The notes beneath the pieces are model-generated. The model saw only the letters and a list, made by a program, of their open reading frames with translations, was not told the DNA's origin and ran no database searches. Positions 7,571 through 22,448 of a stretch of DNA of 64,000 nt are shown one piece after another (the first letter of the stretch is position 1; every line of letters starts with the position of its first letter). This DNA is from Xylocopa sonorina. Taxonomy: Eukaryota; Arthropoda; Insecta; Hymenoptera; Apidae. The stretch spans positions 1,240,001-1,304,000 of the forward strand of contig NC_135202.1 in the NCBI RefSeq assembly GCF_050948175.1, read 5' to 3'. The translations under genes and the position numbers were made by a program.

Positions 7571-10500
7571 GCGGAGTGTTATGTATTCCTCGTCTACACT
7601 TCAAATGAATGTAAATGCGTCACTTCCTTGCAACGAAATAGCGTTTGTAGATGTCTACCTATCGTAGCAATAGCGTTGTAATGCTTCATAAAACGCGATA
7701 TCGCATCTCATTTCTATGTTTCATGGTAAGATATAATATGTTTTGCGAAGTGTTATGTATTCCTCGTCTACACTTCAAATGAATGTAAATGCGACTCTTC
7801 CTTGCAAGGAAATAGCGTCTGCAGATGTCTAGGTATGGTAGCAATGGAGATCTAATGCTTCTTAAAACGCGATATCGCATCTCATTTCCATGTTTCATGG
7901 TAAGATATAATATGATTTGCGAAGTGTTATGTATTCCTCGTCTGCACTTCAAATGAATATAAATGCGACACTTCCTTCCAAGGAAATAGCGTTTGCAGAT
8001 GTCTAGGTATCGTAGCAATGGTGTTCTAATGCTTCTTAAAACGCGATATCGCATCTCATTTCTATGTTTCATGGTAAGATATAATATGATTTGCGAAGTG
8101 TTATGTATTCCTCGTCTACACTTCAAATGAATGTAAATGCGACAGTTCCTTGCAAGGAAATAGCGTTTGCAGATGTCTACGTGTCGAAGCAATAGTGTTC
8201 AAATGCTTCTTAAAACGAGATATTGCATCTCATATCTATGTTTCATGATAGGATATAATATTCATTGCGAAGTGTTATGCATTCCTCGTCTACGATTCAA
8301 GTGAATGTAAATGCGACACTTCCTTGCAAGGAAATAGCGATTGCAGATGTCTACGTATCGTAGCAATAGAGTTCTTATGATTCTTAAAACGCGATATCGC
8401 ATCTCATTTCTATGTTTCATGGTAAGATATAATATGATTGGCGAAGTGTTATGTATTCCTCGTCTACGCTTCAAATGAATGTAAATGCGACACTTCCTTG
8501 CAAGGAAATAGCGTCTGCAGATGTCTAGGTATCGTAGCAATAGAGTTCTAATGCTACTTAAAACGCGATGTCGCATCTCATATCTATGTTTCATGATAAG
8601 ATATAATATTCATTGCGAAGTGTTATGCATTCCTCGTCTACGATTCAAATGAATGTAAATGCGACACTTCCTTCCAAGGAAATAGCGTTTGCAGATGTCT
8701 AGGTATCGTAGCAATAAGGTTCTAATGCTTCTTAAAACGCGATATCGCATCTCATTTCTATGTTTCATGGTAAGATATAATATGATTTGCGAAGTGTTAT
8801 GTATTCCTCGTCTGCACTTCAAATGAATGTAAATGCGACACTTGCTTGCAAGGAAATAGCGTTTGCAGATGTCTTCGTATCGTAGCAATAGAGTTCTTAT
8901 GATACTTTAAACGCGATATCGCATCTCATTTCTATGTTTCATGGTAAGATATAGAATGATTTGCGAAGTGTTATGTATTCTTCGTCTACACTTCAAATGA
9001 ATGTAAATGCGACACTTCCTTGCAAGGAAATAGCGTTTGCAGATGTCTACGTATCGAAGCAATAGTGTTCAAATGCTTCTTAAAACGAGATATTGCACCT
9101 CATATCTATGTTTAATGATAAGATATAATATTCATTGCGAAGTGTTATGCATTCCTCGTCTACGATTCAAATGAATGTAATTGCGACACTTCCTTGCAAG
9201 GAAATAGCGTTTGCAGATGTCTAGGTATCGTAGCAATAGAGTTCTAATGCTTCTTAAAACGCGATATCGCATCTCATTTCTATGTTTCATGGTAAGATAT
9301 AATATGATTCGCGGAGTGTTATGTATTCCTCGTCTACACTTCAAATGAATGTAAATGCGTCACTTCCTTGCAACGAAATAGCGTTTGTAGATGTCTACAT
9401 ATCGTAGCAACAGTGTTGTAATGCTTCATAAAACGCGATATCGCATCTCATTTCTATCTTTCATGGTAAGATATAACATGATTTGCGAAGTGTTATGTAT
9501 TCCTCGTCTACACTTCAAATGAATGTAAATACGACACTTCCTTGTTAGGAAATAGCGTCTGCAGATGTCTAGGTGTCGTAGCAATAGAGTTCTAATGCTT
9601 CTTAAAATGCGATATCGCATCTCATTTCTATGTTTCATGGTAAGATATAATATGATTTGCGAAGTGTTATGTATTCCTCGTTTGCACTTCAAATGAATGT
9701 AAATGCGACTCTTCCTTGCAAGGAAATAGCGTTTGCAGATGTCTTCGTATCGTAGCAATAGAGTTCTTATGATTCTTTAAACGCGATATCGCATCTCATT
9801 TCTATGTTTCATGGTAAGATATAATATGATTTGCGAAGTGTTATGTATTCCTCGTCTACACTTCAAATGAATGTAAATGCGACTCTTCCTTGCAAGGAAA
9901 TAGCGTCTGCAGATGTCTAGGTATTGTAGCAATAGAGTTCTAATGCTTCTTAAAACGCGATATCGCATCTCATTTCTGTGTTTGATGGTAAGATATTATA
10001 TGATTTGCGAAGTGTTATGTATTCCTCGTCTACACTTCAAATGAATGTAAATGCGAGACTTCCTTGCAAGAAAATAGCGTCTGCAGATGTCTCCCTAGCT
10101 TAGCAATAGAGTTCTAATGCTTCTTAAAACGCGATATCGCATCTCATTTCTATGTTTCATGGTAAGATATAATATGATTTGCGAAGTGTTATGTATTCCT
10201 CGTCTACACTTCAAATGAATGTAAATGCGACACTTCCTTGCAAGGAAGTAGCGTTTGCAGATGTCTACGTATCGAAGCAATAGAGTTCAAATGCTCCTTA
10301 AAACGCGATATCGCATCTCATTTCTATGTTTCATGGTAAGATATAATATGATTTGCGAAGTATCATGTATTCCTCGTCTACACTTCAAATGAATGTAAAT
10401 GCGACACTTCCTTGCTAGGAAATAGCGTCTGCAGATGTCTAGGTATCGTAGCAGTAGAGTTCTAATGCTTCTTAAAACGCCATATCGCATCTCATTTCTA

Positions 10501-12790
10501 TGTTTCATGGTAAGATATAATATGATTTGCGAAGTGTTATGTATTCCTCGTCTGCACTTCAGATGAATGTAAATGCGACTCTTCCTTGCAAGGAAATAGC
10601 GTTTGCAGATGTCTACCTATCGTAGCAATAGAGTTCTAATGCTTCTTAAAACGCGATATCGCACCTCATTTCTATGTTTCTTGGTAAGATATAATATTCA
10701 TTGCGAAGTGTTATGCATTCCCCGTCTACGATTCAAATGAATGTAAATGCGATCCTTCCTTTCAAGGAAGTAGCGTTTGCAGATGTCTACGTATCGAAGC
10801 AATAGAGTTCAAATGCTCCTTAAAACGCGATATCGCATCTCATTTCTATGTTTCATGGTAAGATATAATATGATTTGCGAAGTATCATGTATTCCTCGTC
10901 TACACTTCAAATGAATGTAAATGCGACACTTCCTTTCTAGGAAATAGCGTCTGCAGATGTCTAGGTATCATAGCAATAGAGTTTTAATGCTTCTTAAAAC
11001 GCGATATCGCATCTCATTTCTATGTTTCATGGTAAGATATAATATGATTTGCGAAGTGTTATGTCTTCCTCGTCTACACTTCAAATGAATGTAAATGCGA
11101 CACTTCCTTGCAAGGAAATAGCGTTTGCAGATGTCTAGGTATCGTAGCAATAGAGTTCTAATGCTTCCTAAAACGCGATATCGCATCTCATTTCTATGTT
11201 TCATGGTAAGATATTATATGATTTGCGAAGTGTTATGTATTCCTCGTCTACACTTCAAATGAATGTAAATGCGACACTTCCTTGCAAGGAAATAGCGTCT
11301 GCAGATGTCTAGGTATCGTAGCGATAGAGTTCTAATGCTTCATAGAACGCGATATCGCATCTCATTTCTATGTTTCATGGTAAGATATAATATGATTTGC
11401 GAAGTGTTATGTATTCCTCGTCTACACTTCAGATGAATGTAAATGCGACTCTTCCTTGCAAGGAAATAGCGTTTGCAGATGTCTACCTATCGTAGCAATA
11501 GAGTTCTAATGCTTCTTAAAACGCGATATCGCACCTCATTTCTATGTTTCTTGGTAAGATATAATATTCATTGCGAAGTGTTATGCATTCCCCGTCTACG
11601 ATTCAAATGAATGTAAATGCGATCCTTCCTTTCAAGGAAATAGCGTTTGCGGATGTCTAGGTATCGTAGCAATAGAGTTCTAATGCTTCTCAAAACGCGA
11701 TATCGCATCTCATCTCTATGTTTCATGGTAAGATATAATATGATTTGCGAAGTGTTATGTATTCCTCGTCTACACATCAAATGAATGTAAATGCGACACT
11801 TCCTTGCAAGGAAGTAGCGTTTGCAGATGTCTACGTATCGAAGCAATAGAGTTCAAATGCTCCTTAAAACGCGATATCGCATCTCATTTCTATGTTTCAT
11901 GGTAAGATATAATATGATTTGCGAAGTATCATGTATTCCTCGTCTACACTTCAAATGAATGTAAATGCGACACTTCCTTGCTAGGAAATAGCGTCTGCAG
12001 ATGTCTAGGTATCGTAGCAGTAGAGTTCTAATGCTTCTTAAAACGCCATATCGCATCTCATTTCTATGTTTCATGGTAAGATATAATATGATTTGCGAAG
12101 TGTTATGTATTCCCCGTCTACACTTCAAATGAACGTAAATGCGACACTTCCTTGCAAGGAAATAGCGTTTGCAAATATCTACCTATCGTAGCAATAGTGT
12201 TCTAATGCTTCTTAAAAGGCGATATCGCATCTCATTTCTATGTTTCATGGTAAGATATAATATGATTTGCGAAGTGTCATGTATTCCTCGTCTACACTTC
12301 AAATGAATGTAAATGCGACACTTCCTTGCTAGGAAATAGCGTCTGCAGATGTCTAGGTATCGTAGCAATAGAGTTCTAATGCTTCTTAAAACGCGATATC
12401 GCATCTCATTTCTATGTTTCATGGTAAGATATAATATGATTTGCGAAGTGTTATGTATTCTTCGTCTACACTTCAAATGAATGTAAATGCGACACTTCCT
12501 TGCAAGGAAATAGCGTTTGCAGATGTCTACGTATCGAAGCAATAGTGTTCAAATGCTTCTTAAAACGAGATATTGCACCTCATATCTATGTTTAATGATA
12601 AGATATAATATTCATTGCGAAGTGTTATGCATTCCTCGTCTACGATTCAAATGAATGTAATTGCGACACTTCCTTGCAAGGAAATAGCGTTTGCAGATGT
12701 CTAGGTATCGTAGCAATAGAGTTCTAATGCTTCTTAAAACGCGATATCGCATCTCATTTCTATGTTTCATGGTAAGATATAATATGATTC
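7571..12790. repeat. 30-monomer HOR (5220 bp), copy 1
   Basis: The sequence from 7571 matches 12791 onward at an offset of 5220 bp (30 x 174). All line-by-line comparisons made between 7572-12460 and 12792-17680 were identical, including rare variants such as ATGGAGATCTAATG, CATTTCCATG, ATAGAATGATTTGCG and CTCCCTAGCTTAGC. Within the unit, 8954-9360 recurs at 12434-12840 (offset 3480, 20 monomers), which identifies the exchange junction. Confidence 0.92.
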
Positions 12791-15700
12791 GCGGAGTGTT
12801 ATGTATTCCTCGTCTACACTTCAAATGAATGTAAATGCGTCACTTCCTTGCAACGAAATAGCGTTTGTAGATGTCTACCTATCGTAGCAATAGCGTTGTA
12901 ATGCTTCATAAAACGCGATATCGCATCTCATTTCTATGTTTCATGGTAAGATATAATATGTTTTGCGAAGTGTTATGTATTCCTCGTCTACACTTCAAAT
13001 GAATGTAAATGCGACTCTTCCTTGCAAGGAAATAGCGTCTGCAGATGTCTAGGTATGGTAGCAATGGAGATCTAATGCTTCTTAAAACGCGATATCGCAT
13101 CTCATTTCCATGTTTCATGGTAAGATATAATATGATTTGCGAAGTGTTATGTATTCCTCGTCTGCACTTCAAATGAATATAAATGCGACACTTCCTTCCA
13201 AGGAAATAGCGTTTGCAGATGTCTAGGTATCGTAGCAATGGTGTTCTAATGCTTCTTAAAACGCGATATCGCATCTCATTTCTATGTTTCATGGTAAGAT
13301 ATAATATGATTTGCGAAGTGTTATGTATTCCTCGTCTACACTTCAAATGAATGTAAATGCGACAGTTCCTTGCAAGGAAATAGCGTTTGCAGATGTCTAC
13401 GTGTCGAAGCAATAGTGTTCAAATGCTTCTTAAAACGAGATATTGCATCTCATATCTATGTTTCATGATAGGATATAATATTCATTGCGAAGTGTTATGC
13501 ATTCCTCGTCTACGATTCAAGTGAATGTAAATGCGACACTTCCTTGCAAGGAAATAGCGATTGCAGATGTCTACGTATCGTAGCAATAGAGTTCTTATGA
13601 TTCTTAAAACGCGATATCGCATCTCATTTCTATGTTTCATGGTAAGATATAATATGATTGGCGAAGTGTTATGTATTCCTCGTCTACGCTTCAAATGAAT
13701 GTAAATGCGACACTTCCTTGCAAGGAAATAGCGTCTGCAGATGTCTAGGTATCGTAGCAATAGAGTTCTAATGCTACTTAAAACGCGATGTCGCATCTCA
13801 TATCTATGTTTCATGATAAGATATAATATTCATTGCGAAGTGTTATGCATTCCTCGTCTACGATTCAAATGAATGTAAATGCGACACTTCCTTCCAAGGA
13901 AATAGCGTTTGCAGATGTCTAGGTATCGTAGCAATAAGGTTCTAATGCTTCTTAAAACGCGATATCGCATCTCATTTCTATGTTTCATGGTAAGATATAA
14001 TATGATTTGCGAAGTGTTATGTATTCCTCGTCTGCACTTCAAATGAATGTAAATGCGACACTTGCTTGCAAGGAAATAGCGTTTGCAGATGTCTTCGTAT
14101 CGTAGCAATAGAGTTCTTATGATACTTTAAACGCGATATCGCATCTCATTTCTATGTTTCATGGTAAGATATAGAATGATTTGCGAAGTGTTATGTATTC
14201 TTCGTCTACACTTCAAATGAATGTAAATGCGACACTTCCTTGCAAGGAAATAGCGTTTGCAGATGTCTACGTATCGAAGCAATAGTGTTCAAATGCTTCT
14301 TAAAACGAGATATTGCACCTCATATCTATGTTTAATGATAAGATATAATATTCATTGCGAAGTGTTATGCATTCCTCGTCTACGATTCAAATGAATGTAA
14401 TTGCGACACTTCCTTGCAAGGAAATAGCGTTTGCAGATGTCTAGGTATCGTAGCAATAGAGTTCTAATGCTTCTTAAAACGCGATATCGCATCTCATTTC
14501 TATGTTTCATGGTAAGATATAATATGATTCGCGGAGTGTTATGTATTCCTCGTCTACACTTCAAATGAATGTAAATGCGTCACTTCCTTGCAACGAAATA
14601 GCGTTTGTAGATGTCTACATATCGTAGCAACAGTGTTGTAATGCTTCATAAAACGCGATATCGCATCTCATTTCTATCTTTCATGGTAAGATATAACATG
14701 ATTTGCGAAGTGTTATGTATTCCTCGTCTACACTTCAAATGAATGTAAATACGACACTTCCTTGTTAGGAAATAGCGTCTGCAGATGTCTAGGTGTCGTA
14801 GCAATAGAGTTCTAATGCTTCTTAAAATGCGATATCGCATCTCATTTCTATGTTTCATGGTAAGATATAATATGATTTGCGAAGTGTTATGTATTCCTCG
14901 TTTGCACTTCAAATGAATGTAAATGCGACTCTTCCTTGCAAGGAAATAGCGTTTGCAGATGTCTTCGTATCGTAGCAATAGAGTTCTTATGATTCTTTAA
15001 ACGCGATATCGCATCTCATTTCTATGTTTCATGGTAAGATATAATATGATTTGCGAAGTGTTATGTATTCCTCGTCTACACTTCAAATGAATGTAAATGC
15101 GACTCTTCCTTGCAAGGAAATAGCGTCTGCAGATGTCTAGGTATTGTAGCAATAGAGTTCTAATGCTTCTTAAAACGCGATATCGCATCTCATTTCTGTG
15201 TTTGATGGTAAGATATTATATGATTTGCGAAGTGTTATGTATTCCTCGTCTACACTTCAAATGAATGTAAATGCGAGACTTCCTTGCAAGAAAATAGCGT
15301 CTGCAGATGTCTCCCTAGCTTAGCAATAGAGTTCTAATGCTTCTTAAAACGCGATATCGCATCTCATTTCTATGTTTCATGGTAAGATATAATATGATTT
15401 GCGAAGTGTTATGTATTCCTCGTCTACACTTCAAATGAATGTAAATGCGACACTTCCTTGCAAGGAAGTAGCGTTTGCAGATGTCTACGTATCGAAGCAA
15501 TAGAGTTCAAATGCTCCTTAAAACGCGATATCGCATCTCATTTCTATGTTTCATGGTAAGATATAATATGATTTGCGAAGTATCATGTATTCCTCGTCTA
15601 CACTTCAAATGAATGTAAATGCGACACTTCCTTGCTAGGAAATAGCGTCTGCAGATGTCTAGGTATCGTAGCAGTAGAGTTCTAATGCTTCTTAAAACGC

Positions 15701-17680
15701 CATATCGCATCTCATTTCTATGTTTCATGGTAAGATATAATATGATTTGCGAAGTGTTATGTATTCCTCGTCTGCACTTCAGATGAATGTAAATGCGACT
15801 CTTCCTTGCAAGGAAATAGCGTTTGCAGATGTCTACCTATCGTAGCAATAGAGTTCTAATGCTTCTTAAAACGCGATATCGCACCTCATTTCTATGTTTC
15901 TTGGTAAGATATAATATTCATTGCGAAGTGTTATGCATTCCCCGTCTACGATTCAAATGAATGTAAATGCGATCCTTCCTTTCAAGGAAGTAGCGTTTGC
16001 AGATGTCTACGTATCGAAGCAATAGAGTTCAAATGCTCCTTAAAACGCGATATCGCATCTCATTTCTATGTTTCATGGTAAGATATAATATGATTTGCGA
16101 AGTATCATGTATTCCTCGTCTACACTTCAAATGAATGTAAATGCGACACTTCCTTTCTAGGAAATAGCGTCTGCAGATGTCTAGGTATCATAGCAATAGA
16201 GTTTTAATGCTTCTTAAAACGCGATATCGCATCTCATTTCTATGTTTCATGGTAAGATATAATATGATTTGCGAAGTGTTATGTCTTCCTCGTCTACACT
16301 TCAAATGAATGTAAATGCGACACTTCCTTGCAAGGAAATAGCGTTTGCAGATGTCTAGGTATCGTAGCAATAGAGTTCTAATGCTTCCTAAAACGCGATA
16401 TCGCATCTCATTTCTATGTTTCATGGTAAGATATTATATGATTTGCGAAGTGTTATGTATTCCTCGTCTACACTTCAAATGAATGTAAATGCGACACTTC
16501 CTTGCAAGGAAATAGCGTCTGCAGATGTCTAGGTATCGTAGCGATAGAGTTCTAATGCTTCATAGAACGCGATATCGCATCTCATTTCTATGTTTCATGG
16601 TAAGATATAATATGATTTGCGAAGTGTTATGTATTCCTCGTCTACACTTCAGATGAATGTAAATGCGACTCTTCCTTGCAAGGAAATAGCGTTTGCAGAT
16701 GTCTACCTATCGTAGCAATAGAGTTCTAATGCTTCTTAAAACGCGATATCGCACCTCATTTCTATGTTTCTTGGTAAGATATAATATTCATTGCGAAGTG
16801 TTATGCATTCCCCGTCTACGATTCAAATGAATGTAAATGCGATCCTTCCTTTCAAGGAAATAGCGTTTGCGGATGTCTAGGTATCGTAGCAATAGAGTTC
16901 TAATGCTTCTCAAAACGCGATATCGCATCTCATCTCTATGTTTCATGGTAAGATATAATATGATTTGCGAAGTGTTATGTATTCCTCGTCTACACATCAA
17001 ATGAATGTAAATGCGACACTTCCTTGCAAGGAAGTAGCGTTTGCAGATGTCTACGTATCGAAGCAATAGAGTTCAAATGCTCCTTAAAACGCGATATCGC
17101 ATCTCATTTCTATGTTTCATGGTAAGATATAATATGATTTGCGAAGTATCATGTATTCCTCGTCTACACTTCAAATGAATGTAAATGCGACACTTCCTTG
17201 CTAGGAAATAGCGTCTGCAGATGTCTAGGTATCGTAGCAGTAGAGTTCTAATGCTTCTTAAAACGCCATATCGCATCTCATTTCTATGTTTCATGGTAAG
17301 ATATAATATGATTTGCGAAGTGTTATGTATTCCCCGTCTACACTTCAAATGAACGTAAATGCGACACTTCCTTGCAAGGAAATAGCGTTTGCAAATATCT
17401 ACCTATCGTAGCAATAGTGTTCTAATGCTTCTTAAAAGGCGATATCGCATCTCATTTCTATGTTTCATGGTAAGATATAATATGATTTGCGAAGTGTCAT
17501 GTATTCCTCGTCTACACTTCAAATGAATGTAAATGCGACACTTCCTTGCTAGGAAATAGCGTCTGCAGATGTCTAGGTATCGTAGCAATAGAGTTCTAAT
17601 GCTTCTTAAAACGCGATATCGCATCTCATTTCTATGTTTCATGGTAAGATATAATATGATTTGCGAAGTGTTATGTATTC
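12791..17680. repeat. 30-monomer HOR (5220 bp), copy 2, missing its last two monomers
   Basis: This is the counterpart of 7571-12460. It ends at 17680-17681, where TTCGTCTACA in copy 1 (12461) is CTCGTCTACA and the next monomer becomes the CACCTCC / CTACCTATC type. Near-perfect identity implies a very recent duplication or an assembly duplication. Confidence 0.9.
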
Positions 17681-19520
17681 CTCGTCTACACTTCAAATGA
17701 ATGTAAATGCGACACCTCCTTGCAAGGAAATAGCGTTTGCAGATGTCTACCTATCGTAGCAATAGAGTTCTAATGCTTCTTAAAACGCCATATCGCATCT
17801 CATTTCTATGTTTCATGGTAAGATATAATATGATTTGCGAAGTGTTATGTATTCCTCGTCTGCACTTCAGATGAATGTAAATGCGACTCTTCCTTGCAAG
17901 GAAATAGCGTTTGCAGATGTCTACCTATCGTAGCAATAGAGTTCTAATGCTTCTTAAAACGCGATATCGCACCTCATTTCTATGTTTCTTGGTAAGATAT
18001 AATATTCATTGCGAAGTGTTATGCATTCCCCGTCTACGATTCAAATGAATGTAAATGCGATCCTTCCTTTCAAGGAAATAGCGTTTGCTTATGTCTAGGT
18101 ATCGTAGCAATAGAGTTCTAATGCTTCTCAAAACGCGATATCGCATCTCATCTCTATGTTTCATGGTAAGATATTATATGATTTGCGAAGTGTTATGTAT
18201 TCCTCGTCTACACTTCAAATGAATGTAAATGCGACACTTCCTTGCAAGGAAATAGCGTCTGCAGATGTCTAGGTATCGTAGCGATAGAGTTCTAATGCTT
18301 CATAGAACGCGATATCGCATCTCATTTCTATGTTTCATGGTAAGATATAATATGATTTGCGAAGTGTTATGTATTCCTCGTCTACACTTCAGATGAATGT
18401 AAATGCGACTCTTCCTTGCAAGGAAATAGCGTTTGCAGATGTCTACCTATCGTAGCAATAGAGTTCTAATGCTTCTTAAAACGCGATATCGCACCTCATT
18501 TCTATGTTTCTTGGTAAGATATAATATTCATTGCGAAGTGTTATGCATTCCCCGTCTACGATTCAAATGAATGTAAATGCGATCCTTCCTTTCAAGGAAA
18601 TAGCGTTTGCGGATGTCTAGGTATCGTAGCAATAGAGTTCTAATGCTTCTCAAAACGCGATATCGCATCTCATCTCTATGTTTCATGGTAAGATATAATA
18701 TGATTTGCGAAGTGTTATGTATTCCTCGTCTACACTTCAAATGAATGTAAATGCGACACTTCCTTGCAAGGAAGTAGCGTTTGCAGATGTCTACGTATCG
18801 AAGCAATAGAGTTCAAATGCTCCTTAAAACGCGATATCGCATCTCATTTCTATGTTTCATGGTAAGATATAATATGATTTGCGAAGTATCACGTATTCCT
18901 CGTCTACACTTCAAATGAATGTAAATGCGACTCTTCCTTGCAAGGAAATAGCGTTTGCAGATGTCTTCGTATCGTAGCAATAGAGTTCTAATGCTTCTTA
19001 TAACGCGATATCGCATCTCATTTCTATGTTTCATGGTAAGATATAATATGATTTGCGAAGTGTTATGTATTCCTCGTCTACACTTCAAATGAATGTAAAT
19101 GCGACTCTTCCTTGCAAGGAAATAGCGTTTGCAGATGTCTACCTATCGTAGCAATAGAGTTCTAATGCTTCTTAAAACGCGATATCGCACCTCATTTCTA
19201 TGTTTCTTGGTAAGATATAATATTCATTGCGAAGTGTTATGCATTCCCCGTCTACGATTCAAATGAATGTAAATGCGATCCTTCCTTTCAAGGAAATAGC
19301 GTTTGCTTATGTCTAGGTATCGTAGCAATAGAGTTCTAATGCTTCTCAAAACGCGATATCGCATCTCATCTCTATGTTTCATGGTAAGATATAATATGAT
19401 TTGCGAAGTGTTATGTATTCTTCGTCTACGCTTCAAATGAATGTAAATGCGACACTTCCTTGCAAGAAAATAGCGTTTGCAGATGTCTACGTATCGGAGC
19501 AATAGAGTTCAAATGCTTCT
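17681..19520. repeat. Transition block made of pieces of the 30-monomer HOR
   Basis: Monomers here match 15683-17350 of the preceding unit in rearranged order. For example, 18528-18900 matches 16788-17160 at offset 1740 (10 monomers), and 19224 onward matches 18528 onward at offset 696. New TTGCTTATGTCTAGG variants appear at 18086 and 19306. Confidence 0.7.
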
Positions 19521-19631
19521 TCAAACGCGATATCGCATCTCATTTCTATGTTTGATGGTAAGATATAATATGATTTGCGAAGTATCATGTATTCCTCGTC
19601 TACACTTCAAATGAATGTAAATGCGACACTT

Positions 19632-21384
19632 CCTTGCAAGGAAATAGCGTTTGCAGATGTCTACGTATCGTAGCAATAGAGTTCTTATGATTCTTAAAAC
19701 GCGATATCGCATCTCATTTATATGTTTCATGGTAAGATATAATATGAATTGCGAAGTGTCATGTATTCCTCGTCTACACTTCAAATGAATGTAAATGCGA
19801 CAGTTCCTTGCAAGGAAATAGCGTTTGCAGATGTCTACGTATCGAAGCAATAGAGTTCAAATGCTTCTTCAAACGCGATATCGCATCTCATTTCTATGTT
19901 TGATGGTAAGATATAATATGATTTGCGAAGTATCATGTATTCCTCGTCTACACTTCAAATGAATGTAAATGCGACACTTCCTTGCAAGGAAATAGCGTTT
20001 GCAAATATCTACCTATCGTAGCAATAGTGTTCTAATGCTTCTTAAAACGCGATATCGCATCTCCTATCCATGTTTCATGGTAAGATATAATATGATTTGC
20101 GAAGTGTCATGTATTCCTCGTCTACACTTCAAATGAATGTAAATGCGACACTTCCTTGCTAGGAAATAGCGTCTGCAGATGTCTAGGTATCGTAGCAATA
20201 GAGTTCTAATGCTTCTTAAAACGCGATATCGCATCTCATTTCTATGTTTCATGGTAAGATATAATATGATTTGCGAAGTGTTATGTATTCCTCGTCTACA
20301 CTTCAAATGAATGTAAATGCGGCTCTTCCTTGCAAGGAAATAGCGTCTGCAGATGTCTAGGTATCGTAGCAATAGAGTTCTAATGATTCTTTAAACGCGA
20401 TATCGCATCTCATTTCTATGTTTCATGGTAAGATATAATATGATTTGCGAAGTGTTATGTATTCCTCGTCTACACTTCAAATGAATGTAAATGCGACACT
20501 TCCTTGCAAGGAAATAGCGTTTGCAGATGTCTAGGTATCGTAGCAATAGGGTTCTACTGCTTCCTAAAACGCGATATCGCATCTCATTTCTATGTTTCAT
20601 GGTAAGATATAATATGATTTGCGAAGTGTTATGTATTCCTCGTCTGCACTTCAAATGAATGTAAATGCGACACCTCCTTGCAAGGAAATAGCGTTTGCAG
20701 ATGTCTACCTCTCGTAGCAATAGAGTTCTAATGCTTCTTAAAACGCCATATCGCATCTCATTTCTATGTTTCATGGTAAGATATAATATGATTTGCGAAG
20801 TGTTATGTATTCCTCGTCTGCACTTCAGATGAATGTAAATGCGACTCTTCCTTGCAAGGAAATAGCGTCTGCAGATGTCTAGGTATGGTAGCAATAGAGT
20901 TCTAATGCTTCTTAAAACGCGATGTCGCATCTCATTTCTATGTTTCATGGTAAGATATTATATGATTTGCCAAGTGTTATGTATTTCTCGTCTACACTTC
21001 AAATGAATGTAAATGCGACACTTCCTTGCAAGGAAATAGCGTTTGCAGATGTCTACGTATCGTAGCAATAGAGTTCTTATGATTCTTAAAACGCGATATC
21101 GCATCTCATTTCTATGTTTCATGGTAAGATATAATATGATTGGCGAAGTGTTATGTATTCCTCGTCTACGCTTCAAATGAATGTAAATGCGACACTTCCT
21201 TGCAAGGAAATAGCGTTTGCAGATGTCTACCTATCGTAGCAATAGAGTTCTAATGCTTCTTAAAACGCCATATCGCATCTCATTTCTATGCTTCATGGTA
21301 AGATATAATATGATTTGCGAAGTGTTATGTATTCCTCGTCTACACTTCAAATGAATATAAATGCGAATCTTCCTTGCAAGGAAA
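19632..21384. repeat. Non-7-mer block, copy 1
   Basis: This block matches 36336-38088 at offset 16704 (96 monomers) and 42774-44526 at a further 6438 (37 monomers). Marks include CTCCTATCCATG, TCTACTGCTTCCTAAAACG, CTACCTCTCGTAGC, TTGCCAAGTG with ATTTCTCG, and GATTGGCGAAG. Confidence 0.8.
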
Positions 21385-22448
21385 TAGCGTCTGCAGATAT
21401 CTAGGTATCGTAGCAATAGAGTTCTAATGCTGCTTAAAACGCGATATCGCATCTCATTTCTATGTTTCATGGTAAGATATAATATGATTTGCGAAGTGTT
21501 ATGTATTCCTCGTCTGCACTTCAAATGAATGTAAATGCGACACTTACTTGCAAGGATATAGCGTTTGCAGATGTCTTCGTATCGTAGCAATAGAGTTCTA
21601 ATGCTTCTTAAAACGCGATATCGCATCTCATTTCTATGTTTCATGGTAAGATATAATATGATTTGCGAAGTGTTATGTATTCCTCGTCTACACTTCAAAT
21701 GAATGTAAATGCGACACTTCCGTGCAAGGAAATAGCGTTTGCAGATGTCTTCGTATCGTAGCAATAGTGTTCTAATGCTTCTTAAAACGCGATATCGCAT
21801 CTCATTTCTATGTTTCATGGTAAGATATAATATGATTTGCGAAGTGTTATGTATTCCTCGTCTACACTTCAAATGAATGTAAATGCGTTACTTCCTTGCA
21901 ACGAAATAGCGTTTGCATATGTCTACCTATCGTAGCAATAGAGTTCTAATGCTTCTGAAAAGGCGATATCGCATCTCATTTCTATGTTTCGTGGTAAGAT
22001 ATAATATGATTTGCGAAGCGTCATGTATTCCTCGTCTACACTTCAAATGAAAGTAAATGCGTCATTTCCTTGCAACGAAATAGCGTTTGCAGATGTCTAC
22101 CTATCGTAGCAATAGAGTTCTAATGCTTCTTAAAACGCGATATCGCATCTCATTTCTATGTTTCGTGGTAAGATATAATATGATTTGCGAAGCGTCATGT
22201 ATTCCTCGTCTACACTTCAAATGAAAGTAAATGCGACACTTCCTTGCTAGGAAATAGCGTCTGCAGATGTCTAGGTATCGTAGCAATAGAGTTCTAATGC
22301 TTCTTAAAACGCGATATCGCATCTCATTTCTATGTTTCATGGTAAGATATTATATGATTTGCGAAGTGTTATGTATTCCTCGTCTACGCTTCAAATGAAT
22401 GTAAATGCGACACTTCCTTGCAAGGAAATAGCGTTTGCAGATGTCTAC
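21231..22448. repeat. 7-monomer HOR (1218 bp), copy 1
   Basis: The ordered monomer marks are: TGCTTCATGG; AATCTTCC with GATATCTAGG and GCTGCTTAAAACG; CTTACTTGCAAGGATATAG with GTCTTCGTATC; GCATATGTCTACC with TTCTGAAAAGGCG; TTCGTGGTAAG with CGAAGCGTCATG; GCTAGGAAATAGCGTCTGC; and TTATATGATTTGCG. The next unit starts exactly 1218 bp on. Confidence 0.9.

Noticed and set aside
7571..17680. Treating the 5220-bp duplication as certainly biological
   Set aside because: Near-perfect identity could also come from assembly. It is reported as a repeat with the read-depth check stated.
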